DNA from: Desulfatirhabdium butyrativorans DSM 18734
Lineage (GTDB): Bacteria > Desulfobacterota > Desulfobacteria > Desulfobacterales > Desulfatirhabdiaceae
Direction of reading: 5' to 3'
Length of the DNA: 64,000 nucleotides
Assembly (NCBI RefSeq): GCF_000429925.1
Contig: NZ_KE386985.1
Span: 59,225 to 123,224, forward strand
The position numbers and the translations under genes were made by a program. This document shows, piece after piece, positions 1-7,794 of the stretch. The notes beneath the pieces are model-generated. The model saw only the letters and a program-made list of their open reading frames with translations, was not told the DNA's origin and searched no databases. Numbering within the stretch: the first letter of the stretch is position 1; every line of letters begins with the position of its first letter.

Positions 1-196
1 CCGGGCGGGTCCGGATCCGTCCAGAAAAGCCGAATCCAATGAATGAGGGGTTTTTATCGTGCTTTCTCCTGGAGAACGCCCGGCCCATCACGCCGTTGGC
101 GTGACTCCGGCGGCTTCAGACAAGTTCCCGCTGCATCGCAAAACAGCCCGCCCTCCGGCTCAGATTGCAACCAAAACTGGCTTTCCGTTCAGACAC
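1..196 (+). repeat. MITE-like repeat, long form, left end cut by window edge (copy A)
   Basis: This stretch matches the right two thirds of the long repeat at 48933-49245, sharing the blocks around CCGTCCAGAAAAGCCGAATC and CGCTGCATCGCAAAACAGCC. It ends with a variant of the right terminal repeat, GGCTTTCCGTTCAGACAC. Short reading frames through it are shared by the other copies as translations of the repeat and are not genes. Confidence 0.75.
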
Positions 197-228
197 TATA
201 TGCGACTGCATGACACAGTACCAAAAAC

Positions 229-257
229 GTCGGGGCGGGTTTAAAACCCGCCCCGAC
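229..257 (-). terminator. Rho-independent terminator downstream of the permease gene
   Basis: A perfect 12-bp stem (GTCGGGGCGGGT paired with ACCCGCCCCGAC) encloses a 5-nt loop. Read on the minus strand it is followed within three bases by a run of five T, so it suits termination of the minus-strand permease and sigma factor genes, whose last stop codon lies about 65 bp upstream. Confidence 0.7.
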
Positions 258-278
258 ATGGGGATTCCTACCAATGTC

Positions 279-308
279 AAATGGGCGGCTCGACAGGGCC
301 GCCCATTT
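279..308. terminator. Second hairpin terminator, possibly bidirectional
   Basis: ATGGGCGGC and GCCGCCCAT form a 9-bp stem, extended by flanking A/T pairs, with an 8-nt loop. The plus strand carries five T right after the stem and the minus strand three. It lies just after the stop codon of the minus-strand permease gene. Confidence 0.65.
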
Positions 309-321
309 TTCGGATGTCATC

Positions 322-1359
322 TTACAAAATCCAGTTGAATACGTAGCCGACCAGCAGGATGCCTACGGCCACCACGCCGACGAAGGTGGCGATCAGACGC
401 ATTTTGAGCACCTTTCGCAAGATCACCATTTCCGGAAAGGATAAGGCGATCACGCTCATCATGAATGCCAGAACGGTGCCGAGTGCAGCACCCTTTGCCA
501 GCAGCGCCTGAACGATCGGGATGATGCCGGCAGCGTTGCTGTACATGGGCACTCCGATTGCCACCGCCAACGGCACCGACCACCACACCTGCTTGCCCAT
601 GATGCCTGCCATGAAGTTTTCCGGAACGTATCCGTGGATGGCCGCGCCGACGGCAATGCCTGCCATGATATAGGGCCACACCCTGCCGACGATCTCCCGA
701 ATGCTCTGAAAACCGGCCTCGATCCTGCCGGACAGGGTCGGTACTTCCTCCCGGTAACGGGCGGCCATTTTGGGCATGTTGCGTACCCAGTCTTCCAGAT
801 AGGCTTCCATCTTCAAATGCCCGATGATCAGACCCGAAATGATGGCGATCGACAGGCCCATGCCCATGTAGAGCAGGGCAATCTTCCAGCCGAACAAGCC
901 AAAGAGCATCGTGAGCGCGATTTCATTGATCATCGGCGCTGCCACCAGAAACGAAAAGGTCACACCCAGCGGAACGCCGGCCTGTACGAAGCCGATGAAC
1001 AGCGGCACGGCGGAGCAGGAGCAGAAAGGTGTCACCACGCCAAGCCCTGCGGCCATGACGTTGGCAAAGCCGAGCTTGCGGCCTGCCAGAAGCGATCGCG
1101 TTCTTTCCGGGGTGAAATAGCTGTTGATCATGCCCATGACAAAGACGATGCCGGTCAGCAGCATCAGGACTTTTGGGGTTTCGTAGAAAAAGAACTCGAG
1201 CGCGCCGCCAAGATGGCTGGTCTGAACCACGTGCGTGACGGAGACGAGTCTTTTGGAAAGCGGGATCAGGGTCTGGTAGATGGCCCACCAGGTGATGGCG
1301 CTCAGAATCAGGAACAGTTTCGGGTTTCGTTGCTGCAACCGCATGACCATTGCCGACAT
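322..1359 (-). CDS. ArsP/UPF0718-family permease
   Basis: A 345-residue polytopic membrane protein of the DUF318 (UPF0718, YraQ/ArsP) family. It carries the family's hallmark CSCSAVPLF motif about residue 113 within TPFCSCSAVPLFIGF, and a second half with a repeated membrane core (GVPMYSNAAGIIPIVQALL). Characterised ArsP members export trivalent organoarsenicals using paired cysteines, but most relatives have no known substrate. An arsenosugar-type cluster lies 20 kb away, which is suggestive only. It follows the SigZ-like sigma gene by 97 bp on the same strand, so the two probably form one unit, with terminators at 279-308 and 229-257. Confidence 0.85.
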   Translation of the reverse strand: MSAMVMRLQQRNPKLFLILSAITWWAIYQTLIPLSKRLVSVTHVVQTSHLGGALEFFFYETPKVLMLLTGIVFVMGMINSYFTPERTRSLLAGRKLGFANVMAAGLGVVTPFCSCSAVPLFIGFVQAGVPLGVTFSFLVAAPMINEIALTMLFGLFGWKIALLYMGMGLSIAIISGLIIGHLKMEAYLEDWVRNMPKMAARYREEVPTLSGRIEAGFQSIREIVGRVWPYIMAGIAVGAAIHGYVPENFMAGIMGKQVWWSVPLAVAIGVPMYSNAAGIIPIVQALLAKGAALGTVLAFMMSVIALSFPEMVILRKVLKMRLIATFVGVVAVGILLVGYVFNWIL

Positions 1360-1456
1360 GGTGTTTCTCCCTTGAATGGTTGATGTTGCGCCTGCAAAGG
1401 GTGAAGGAAACGCTGCAGGCTTTCATGAATGAAGACGAACGAGGGGAGAAAAGGAT

Positions 1457-1999
1457 TCAGCGGATCGGATGCGGTATGTGGCAGCAGACGTTTCCGGATG
1501 CATCGAAACGGACATGGCAGTTTTGGACCAGAAGATCACGAAGCCGCCTTCGGGCGCGCAGCAGGCGGGATTTGGCTGCGGCAAGGCCAAGCCCATGGCG
1601 TTCGGCAAACGCCCGAACGGTCATGCCCTGCAGGTCGCAGGCCTCCACGATGGCCCGATCGTCATCGGAGAGATGAACCAGATTGCTGCCGAGGCAATCT
1701 TTCAGATCATCGACCGCCGGATGTTCCTCCTCGGCATCGGGCATCGGCAAATCTTCCGGTATTTCGACGAAAGGCTTTGCCAGGCGGGCATGGTCGATGA
1801 GGGTGGTACGGGTGACCTGAAACAGCCATGCCCGGGGGTTGTTCAACTCGCAAAATCCGGCGCCTCGCTTCATCGCCTTCAGAAAAACCTCGTGCAGCAA
1901 ATCGTCGGCGGCCATCGGATCGGAAACCTGATGGTCCAGATAGGCCCGTATTTCTTTTTCATGCGCCTGCCAGGCGCCCAGTACGCAATCGAAGGACAT
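1457..1999 (-). CDS. SigZ-like ECF RNA polymerase sigma factor
   Basis: A 180-residue sigma-70 family protein of ECF type. Region 2 is at about residues 10-75 (AADDLLHEVFLKAM, NPRAWLFQVTRTTLIDHAR) and region 4 at 105-155 (LSDDDRAIVEACDLQGMTVRAFAERHG, AAKSRLLRARRRLRDLL, read here in parts). The tail after region 4 has cysteines in NCHVRFDASGNVCCHIP, as in SigZ-type factors, which suggests metal or thiol sensing by the factor itself because no anti-sigma gene is adjacent. The downstream permease is its likely target. Upstream lies about 370 bp made almost wholly of repeats, so the promoter must be read within or beyond repeat DNA. Confidence 0.88.
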   Translation of the reverse strand: MSFDCVLGAWQAHEKEIRAYLDHQVSDPMAADDLLHEVFLKAMKRGAGFCELNNPRAWLFQVTRTTLIDHARLAKPFVEIPEDLPMPDAEEEHPAVDDLKDCLGSNLVHLSDDDRAIVEACDLQGMTVRAFAERHGLGLAAAKSRLLRARRRLRDLLVQNCHVRFDASGNVCCHIPHPIR

Positions 2000-2029
2000 G
2001 TTTCAGAGATTCCCGTGACTTCATTGATC

Positions 2030-2214
2030 GAGATGCAGGGCCAGCCGGGTTTTACACCCGGTTGGGAATGCATGGCCGATTCCTGCGAAAGTCGTATATC
2101 AGGAGTCAGAAGTCAGGAGTCAGAAGAAAGCGGATGGCTCCCATTTTTTGTAGCTTGCTCCTGCGACTTTCATTAACCGGGGTGAAACCCGGGTTGCATG
2201 GGCGATTCCTATGA
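2030..2214 (+). repeat. REP-like palindromic repeat family 2, two units around a heptad repeat
   Basis: Two related units are seen at about 2034-2092 and 2150-2214. The better one runs from GACTTTCATTAACCGGGGTG through a GGGTGAAACCC palindrome to GATTCCTATGAAAGTCG. A copy in the opposite orientation lies at about 31955-32012. Between the units, positions 2098-2125 hold four heptads of the GTCAGGA/GTCAGAA type. Confidence 0.7.
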
Positions 2215-2235
2215 AAGTCGGGCTGGTTCTATATA

Positions 2236-2355
2236 CCGCCCAACCCGTACGAGATCGGGCGGCTGTCCTGTGTTCCGCAGGTTTTCACGCTGTATCGCAA
2301 AATTGCCTGCCCGCAGGCGGCGCGCTGCTCCAAACAGGGGTTTTCCGTTCAGGCA
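2236..2355 (-). repeat. MITE-like repeat half copy (copy B), inverted
   Basis: This is the reverse complement of the left half of the long repeat at 48933-49245: shared blocks include TGTGTTCCGCAGG, CACGCTGTATCGCAAAATTG and CCTGCCCGCAGGCGG. It ends in the intact terminal repeat GGGTTTTCCGTTCAGGCAC. It lies immediately after the 3' end of the hybrid kinase gene. Confidence 0.75.
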
Positions 2356-2373
2356 CCAATTAAATTCCTGCCG

Positions 2374-5300
2374 TCAGCTTGAGGTTGGAGCAACGATCTT
2401 TCGAATTGCCCCCATCAAATCCTGAATGTGGTAAGGCTTTTCGAGGATGGCCTGCGGAAGCTCCTCATGCTTGCCTGCCAGAACGTTCGCCTCATTGTAT
2501 CCGCTGGCCAGAATGACCGGGATGTCCGGCCGGATGCGCCGCATCGCGGACAACGTTTCCCACCCATCCATGATCGGCATGGCTACATCCGAAATGACCA
2601 GACGGAACCGCTCCGGCGTTTTCTCGAAGACCTGAACGGCTTCGACACCGTTGGATGTGCAGACCACCGAAAACCCGAGCCGTTTCAGAATGGTTTCGGT
2701 CACATCCCGTACCAGAGCCTCGTCTTCCACCAGCAGAACGACGCCTTCCGCCTGGAATTCCGGTCTTCGGGGCTTCCGATCCGGGTTGATAGACACCGGC
2801 GCTTCAATAACGGGCAGAAACATCTGAAAGGTGCTCCCCTTTCCCCGTTCGCTTTCCACGCACAGAAAGCCATCGTGTCCCCGAACGATTCCGAGCACGA
2901 ACGCAAGACCCATTCCACGGCCAGTGAATTTGCTGGTGAAAAACGGATCCATGATGCGATTGATATCGGCTTCGTCAATGCCGCATCCGGTGTCCGAAAC
3001 AACGATACAGGCGTAGGACGCTTCGGGGCTGGGCTGCCGGTCGAGCGGATAGCGGTGGATGGTGGGGATTTCGGCGCCAGAGGTTTCTCGAATTCCAACA
3101 CGGATGGTCCCTGCCTGGTCGCCGATGGCTTCCGCAGCATTGGTGATCAGGTGCACCAGCACCTGGTTCATGTGCTTGACGTTGACAAGGGCTTTCGGTC
3201 CGGGTTCGGGGAACTGGAGGTTCAGGCGGATCTGCCGGGGAAGATCGGCTTCGATTACCTGCAGGTGTTCTTTGCAGACTTCGCTCAAATCGACCGACTC
3301 CTTCTGGCCGAAAGATTGCCCCAGGTAGATCAGCATGAGATGGCTGATTTCGGCGGCTTTCTGAACAGCCTTTCTCATGGCGACAAAGCTCCTGTGGGAA
3401 TTTTCGTTTTCCCGGCAGTCTTCCGCAGCCATATCCAGATTGCCCAGGATCACCATGAGCTGGTTGTTGAAATGGTGTGCAATAGCGCCCGCCATCCGGG
3501 AAAGACTTTCCGCCTTTTCAATCTGTTGGAGCCGCTGCTCCATGGTTTGACGCTCCGCTTCCATTCGTTTCTGTTCGGTGATGTCCTGCACAAGCCCAAG
3601 CACATGAACCGTGCCCCCATCCGTTTCAACGACAGATGTCGAAATGCTCAGCCATCTCGGTTGGCCGTCCTTTCGAACGATGGGCCATTCTTCGTTTCGC
3701 AGATCAATCCGTTGGAAACTTTGCTGAATCCGCTCCGTCCCTCGGATACCGGTCCCCTCATCCGGTGCCATCAGCGGATACCATCCGGCGTCGTTGACTT
3801 CTTCGCGCGTATAGCCCGTGATGCGGATCATGTTTTCATTCCAGATCGTAAAGCGGATGTAGGGTGCCATCGAAATCTGGTGACAAACGCAGAGCCCTTC
3901 GGCGATATATTCAATGATGGCGTTTCGGAAGGTGTATTCGCGCATCAGAACTTTTTCTGCCTGCTTGCGCCGGGTTTGGTCGATCATGACGGTCAGGAAA
4001 AGCTGCTGCCCCTGACTTTCAATGATTTCGCCGTAAAACAGACCATCACGGTGGCTGCCGTCCTTGCATTTCACCTGAAGCTCGACATCAAAGAGTCTGC
4101 CGTCCCTTTTCAACTGGGCTCGAGCCTCGCGATGCTTTTCCGGATCCACAAAGAGATCGATCTCAAAAACGGTTTTACCGATGATCTCTTCGCGACCATA
4201 CCCGAATGCTTTTTCGAAAGCTTCGTTGATATCGATAAAGATTCCATCCGATGTCCTGCTGATCGACATCACGGCAGGATTCCGTTCGAAAATCCGGTTG
4301 AAGAGCTGAAGGGCTTCCTGTTCCTTGCGCAAATCCTTGCAGATGCCATAAATGCAGTCAACGCCGTTCCATTTGCCGATCCAAGTTCTGGTTTCCACCG
4401 GAAGGAGCGAGCCTTCCCTGCTTTGAAGCGGCAAGGGGCAAACGCTCATGCCATTTTGAAGCATCGCGGAAAAGATGGTTTGTGCTTCGCGTCGTTTTTC
4501 CGCCGGATGGACATCGAGAATATGCATGGCCTCGAGCTCTTCGGGCCTGAATCCCAGCTTGCGGCTTACGGCGGGGTTGGTATAGAGAATCTTGCCATCG
4601 GGTGCCCCCACAAAAACCAAATCATCCATGGTCTCGAAAAAGGTTCGGAAATTCCGTTCGCTTTCCCGAAGCGCATTTTCCCGCGTGAGAAGGATTTCGG
4701 TTTGGCGGCGGACCGTTCGACGAAGCTGGACATTCCAGAACCAGACGGCCAGAAAAAGGAGCACGATGCCTGCAAAGCTGGCCAGAACAGCCATTTGATG
4801 CGCTTCAAAAAAGGATTTTGAATGACCGAATCCCTTTCCGAGCCATTTTTCGTTGATTTTTTCCAACATCCCGGTTGCGCGCGCTTCGGCGATCCCCTTG
4901 TTCAGAATCTCGATCAGGAGGGTATTTTCCGGTCGGGATGCCATGCAGTTTTGCCCGATGTACAGGGGCGTTCCGATTTTTTTGATCTCCTGGGTCAACC
5001 GGTTCTTATAGATGTGGAAAAATACGATCTGTTCGTCTCCAATGACCGCATCGGCTTGTCCGGATATCACGGCATCCGTAGCTTGCGCAAAATTCTCGGT
5101 GGTGAGCATCTGATACTGGATGCCGTTCGTATCCAGAAACTCCTTGGCGTAATCCCCCCGCTGAATGGCGATGACCTTTCCGTTCAAATCCTGGAGCGCT
5201 TTCATGTCGGTTCGTTCTGTCCGAACGAAAATGGAAGCCGGGACATCGAAAAGCGGTTCCGTGAAGGAAAACCGCTCCTTTCGCTTTTCGCTGAGAAAAA

Positions 5301-5715
5301 GGCTGGTCAGGACATCGACATCTCCGGAGAGAACGGCTTCCTGTGCTTTCTGGAATGACATGGTTACCAGAACCGGTTTAAACCCCATTTCAATGGCCAT
5401 CCAGCGGACGACATCGATCATGATGCCTTCATGTTGGCCGTTTTCATCGTAAAACTCGAATGGCGGGTATTGGGTCTGGCTGACAAAAAAGATTTGCTTC
5501 TTCTGCTGCAGGAAGGCCTGTTCTTCGGATGTAAGCTGAAGCGCCTGGCTGGGTGCTGCATCCGCAAGGAGCAAAAGGATCATAACAAACGACAAAGCGG
5601 CTTTTGCCGCTCTCAGGAACCATGTTTGATATCCCCGAGCCGATCGTCGGCGTGTATGGTTGTCTTCAAGACGATCATTTCCGGATTTTGAAGCTCGAAA
5701 CAAGTTCGTGGGCAT
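2374..5715 (-). CDS. Hybrid sensor histidine kinase with periplasmic substrate-binding domain, PAS domains and receiver
   Basis: About 1113 residues. A signal/TM segment (about 35-60) is followed by a family 3 solute-binding domain (about 70-300, with YPPFEFYDENGQHEGI and DVLTSLFLSEKRKERF), a second TM segment (MAVLASFAGIVLLFLAVWFW), three PAS domains (about 355-700), a HisKA/HATPase module (phosphoacceptor His in AIAHHFNNQ; N box NAAEAIGD; G boxes DTGCGID and GRGMGLA) and a C-terminal receiver (phospho-Asp in VISDVAMPIMDGW). It should sense a small periplasmic ligand and phosphorylate its own receiver; no output regulator is adjacent. The ATG at 5715 is preferred over an upstream TTG because GAGG precedes it by about 7 nt. 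Confidence 0.92.
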   Translation of the reverse strand: MPTNLFRASKSGNDRLEDNHTRRRSARGYQTWFLRAAKAALSFVMILLLLADAAPSQALQLTSEEQAFLQQKKQIFFVSQTQYPPFEFYDENGQHEGIMIDVVRWMAIEMGFKPVLVTMSFQKAQEAVLSGDVDVLTSLFLSEKRKERFSFTEPLFDVPASIFVRTERTDMKALQDLNGKVIAIQRGDYAKEFLDTNGIQYQMLTTENFAQATDAVISGQADAVIGDEQIVFFHIYKNRLTQEIKKIGTPLYIGQNCMASRPENTLLIEILNKGIAEARATGMLEKINEKWLGKGFGHSKSFFEAHQMAVLASFAGIVLLFLAVWFWNVQLRRTVRRQTEILLTRENALRESERNFRTFFETMDDLVFVGAPDGKILYTNPAVSRKLGFRPEELEAMHILDVHPAEKRREAQTIFSAMLQNGMSVCPLPLQSREGSLLPVETRTWIGKWNGVDCIYGICKDLRKEQEALQLFNRIFERNPAVMSISRTSDGIFIDINEAFEKAFGYGREEIIGKTVFEIDLFVDPEKHREARAQLKRDGRLFDVELQVKCKDGSHRDGLFYGEIIESQGQQLFLTVMIDQTRRKQAEKVLMREYTFRNAIIEYIAEGLCVCHQISMAPYIRFTIWNENMIRITGYTREEVNDAGWYPLMAPDEGTGIRGTERIQQSFQRIDLRNEEWPIVRKDGQPRWLSISTSVVETDGGTVHVLGLVQDITEQKRMEAERQTMEQRLQQIEKAESLSRMAGAIAHHFNNQLMVILGNLDMAAEDCRENENSHRSFVAMRKAVQKAAEISHLMLIYLGQSFGQKESVDLSEVCKEHLQVIEADLPRQIRLNLQFPEPGPKALVNVKHMNQVLVHLITNAAEAIGDQAGTIRVGIRETSGAEIPTIHRYPLDRQPSPEASYACIVVSDTGCGIDEADINRIMDPFFTSKFTGRGMGLAFVLGIVRGHDGFLCVESERGKGSTFQMFLPVIEAPVSINPDRKPRRPEFQAEGVVLLVEDEALVRDVTETILKRLGFSVVCTSNGVEAVQVFEKTPERFRLVISDVAMPIMDGWETLSAMRRIRPDIPVILASGYNEANVLAGKHEELPQAILEKPYHIQDLMGAIRKIVAPTSS

Positions 5716-6057
5716 GAGCAACCTCGGTTGGCTTTTGAGGATCGTATCCGCAACATGGATGCCGATACGATTCAGCTTTCTTCTTGAAAATCTACACTTT
5801 TAGTGTCGGCTGATAAGGTAGTCAATAAAAATATGAAAAGCGTTCAGGTCACTTCTCCGGAACCCTTTCTCATTGTCATTGGGACAGATCTATGGCATGG
5901 TGAACTGCAAGGATATTTCGGGCAACAATCGTCATTCAGGAAACATAGCCATCCGAACACCAGCCAATGGATTTGATACAGCATCACGATCAGACAAGTG
6001 CCTGCCGTTTGGGGGATGCCTTGCGCTTCTTTCTTTTTCTTCCAAAGGGATAAATGT
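5716..6057. other. Divergent intergenic region with a short dyad
   Basis: This AT-richer 340-bp space separates the minus-strand kinase from the plus-strand polysaccharide genes and must hold both promoters. A 13-bp dyad, ACACT TTT AGTGT, lies at 5794-5806, about 80 bp upstream of the kinase start, and is a possible operator. No gene or repeat element was recognised. Confidence 0.35.
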
Positions 6058-7764
6058 ATGAAACTTGTCGGTGGATACCGAAGTCGTGGAAAGACACCGC
6101 ATCCCCCACCGGCCGGTTTTCCGCTGATCAGCGTGGTAACGGTCTGCAGAAATGCAGCATCCACCATCGAACAAACGCTCCGAAGCGTTCAGGCCCAAAC
6201 CTATCCGTATCGGGAACATATCGTCATCGACGGGCAATCGACGGACGGCACGATCGACATTCTCCGACGGCATGACGATGCCATCGCCTGTTGGATCAGC
6301 GAGCCGGACGCAGGCATTTACGATGCGATGAACAAAGGCGTGGCTCTTGCCGGCGGTGAGTGGATCGGCATTCTCAACAGCGATGACTGGTACCCCGAGC
6401 AAACCCTCCAACACATCGCCGATGCCGCCAGGCACCATCCAGAGGCCGATATCCTTCACGGCGACATCTTTCTCGTCGATCGAAGCGGGCCGCCTTATCC
6501 GATCTTTCCGGGAAGCCACGAGAACCTGTTGACGAAATGGCAGATTCGGCATCCGACCTGCTTCATCCGAAAATCGATCTACGATCGCTATCAGTACGAT
6601 CTTCGGTATCCCATCAATGCAGATTTCGATTTTCTGCTCCGGCTCGAGGCGGCCGGATACCGATTTGTGCATATCGATGTTCCCCTGACCTGTTTTCGGA
6701 CAGGAGGTATCAGCAACACACCCCGATTCCGAGCCGTGTGGGACCGGTTTCGCATTCGAAGGCGCTATCGGCCATGGGTCGCCCTTCGGCTGCTGGTGAT
6801 GGATACATGGACATGGCTGAAGGACTGGCGGTATTCCCGAAAAACCACTATCCATAGGGGGGCTGCCCTCTTCGAAGATGGGAAAACCGAGATGCGCATC
6901 CTTTTCAGAAGGCTTCTGGCCCGGCTCGACAAGCAAATCGGGTTCACGAGCAGACGGCTTTCCCGCAATGCGGCACGACTTGAAGCCGCCCGGGGCAAGC
7001 CTTTCGTGGATACGATGCCCGGCATCGAGCTGCCCATGGTGATCGATCCGTCCATGTATTTCATCGGGGCCTATTGCCGGGATATTTTCGAACCCGAGGT
7101 GCTGGCGTTTCTGCGGGATCGGCTTTTGCCGGGACAGACAGCTGTGGATGTGGGAGCCAACGTCGGCTACATCTCGTTGTACATGGCCAAGCGGGTCGGC
7201 CCCAAGGGCCGGGTGATCGCCTTCGAACCCAATCCGTACGCATTCGGCCTTCTGGAGCGCAACCGGCGGATCAACGGATTCGATCACCTGGACATTCACC
7301 CGGCCGGGCTTGGAGCCAGCGACATGGACACTGCCTTTCACTGCGGTCTTCCGGGAATGGAAGTCTACAGTTCGCTTGCGGATATCGGCCATCCGGACGC
7401 TGACGTGAAGCGCTTCGAGACCATCGATGTGCATCTGTTCCGTGCGGACGACTGGATGAAGGCAGCCGGAATCGATCATATCCATGTGCTCAAGCTCGAT
7501 GTGGAGGGGGCGGAACTCAGTGTGCTGCAGGGGTTTTCCGACATGCTCGAAGCGCGTCGAATCGACTGGATTCTGATCGAGCTTTCCCACGAATTGAGCG
7601 GGCAATTCCATTACCGGGCATCCGACATCCTGCGCCTCTTGCGTGGATACGGCTACCGGTGGTACTCCCTGGAATGGCTGGGAAGACTTGTTCCCCTTGC
7701 CGGAGATGACATCGACCATGCCAGGATGTATGCGGCAACCTGCAATCCACATACATCCCGTTGA
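6058..7764 (+). CDS. Fusion of family 2 glycosyltransferase and FkbM-type methyltransferase
   Basis: A 568-residue two-enzyme protein. Residues 20-230 form a GT-A glycosyltransferase (ISVVTVCRNAASTIEQTL; HIVIDGQSTDGT; NSDDWYPEQT with the DD metal ligands; NADFDFLLRL). Residues about 330-555 form a SAM-dependent methyltransferase of the FkbM type (TAVDVGANVGYISLYMAK as motif I; IAFEPNPYAF; LKLDVEGAELSVLQG). It probably adds and O-methylates a sugar during polysaccharide assembly in the cytoplasm. The ATG at 6058 has AAGGGA seven bases upstream and is preferred over the ATG at 5998. It opens the locus, 30 bp before asnB. Confidence 0.88.
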   Translation: MKLVGGYRSRGKTPHPPPAGFPLISVVTVCRNAASTIEQTLRSVQAQTYPYREHIVIDGQSTDGTIDILRRHDDAIACWISEPDAGIYDAMNKGVALAGGEWIGILNSDDWYPEQTLQHIADAARHHPEADILHGDIFLVDRSGPPYPIFPGSHENLLTKWQIRHPTCFIRKSIYDRYQYDLRYPINADFDFLLRLEAAGYRFVHIDVPLTCFRTGGISNTPRFRAVWDRFRIRRRYRPWVALRLLVMDTWTWLKDWRYSRKTTIHRGAALFEDGKTEMRILFRRLLARLDKQIGFTSRRLSRNAARLEAARGKPFVDTMPGIELPMVIDPSMYFIGAYCRDIFEPEVLAFLRDRLLPGQTAVDVGANVGYISLYMAKRVGPKGRVIAFEPNPYAFGLLERNRRINGFDHLDIHPAGLGASDMDTAFHCGLPGMEVYSSLADIGHPDADVKRFETIDVHLFRADDWMKAAGIDHIHVLKLDVEGAELSVLQGFSDMLEARRIDWILIELSHELSGQFHYRASDILRLLRGYGYRWYSLEWLGRLVPLAGDDIDHARMYAATCNPHTSR

Positions 7765-7794
7765 TTCAAGGCGGCTTCAGACAGGACATCGACC

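Noticed and set aside
2428-4821. 797-codon plus-strand frame opposite the hybrid kinase
   Set aside because: It is antisense to a kinase with clear domains throughout; codon bias of the GC-rich gene keeps the opposite frame open.
5932-7752. 606-codon minus-strand frame opposite the glycosyltransferase/methyltransferase fusion
   Set aside because: Antisense shadow; no domain signs, whereas the plus-strand protein has both families' motifs.
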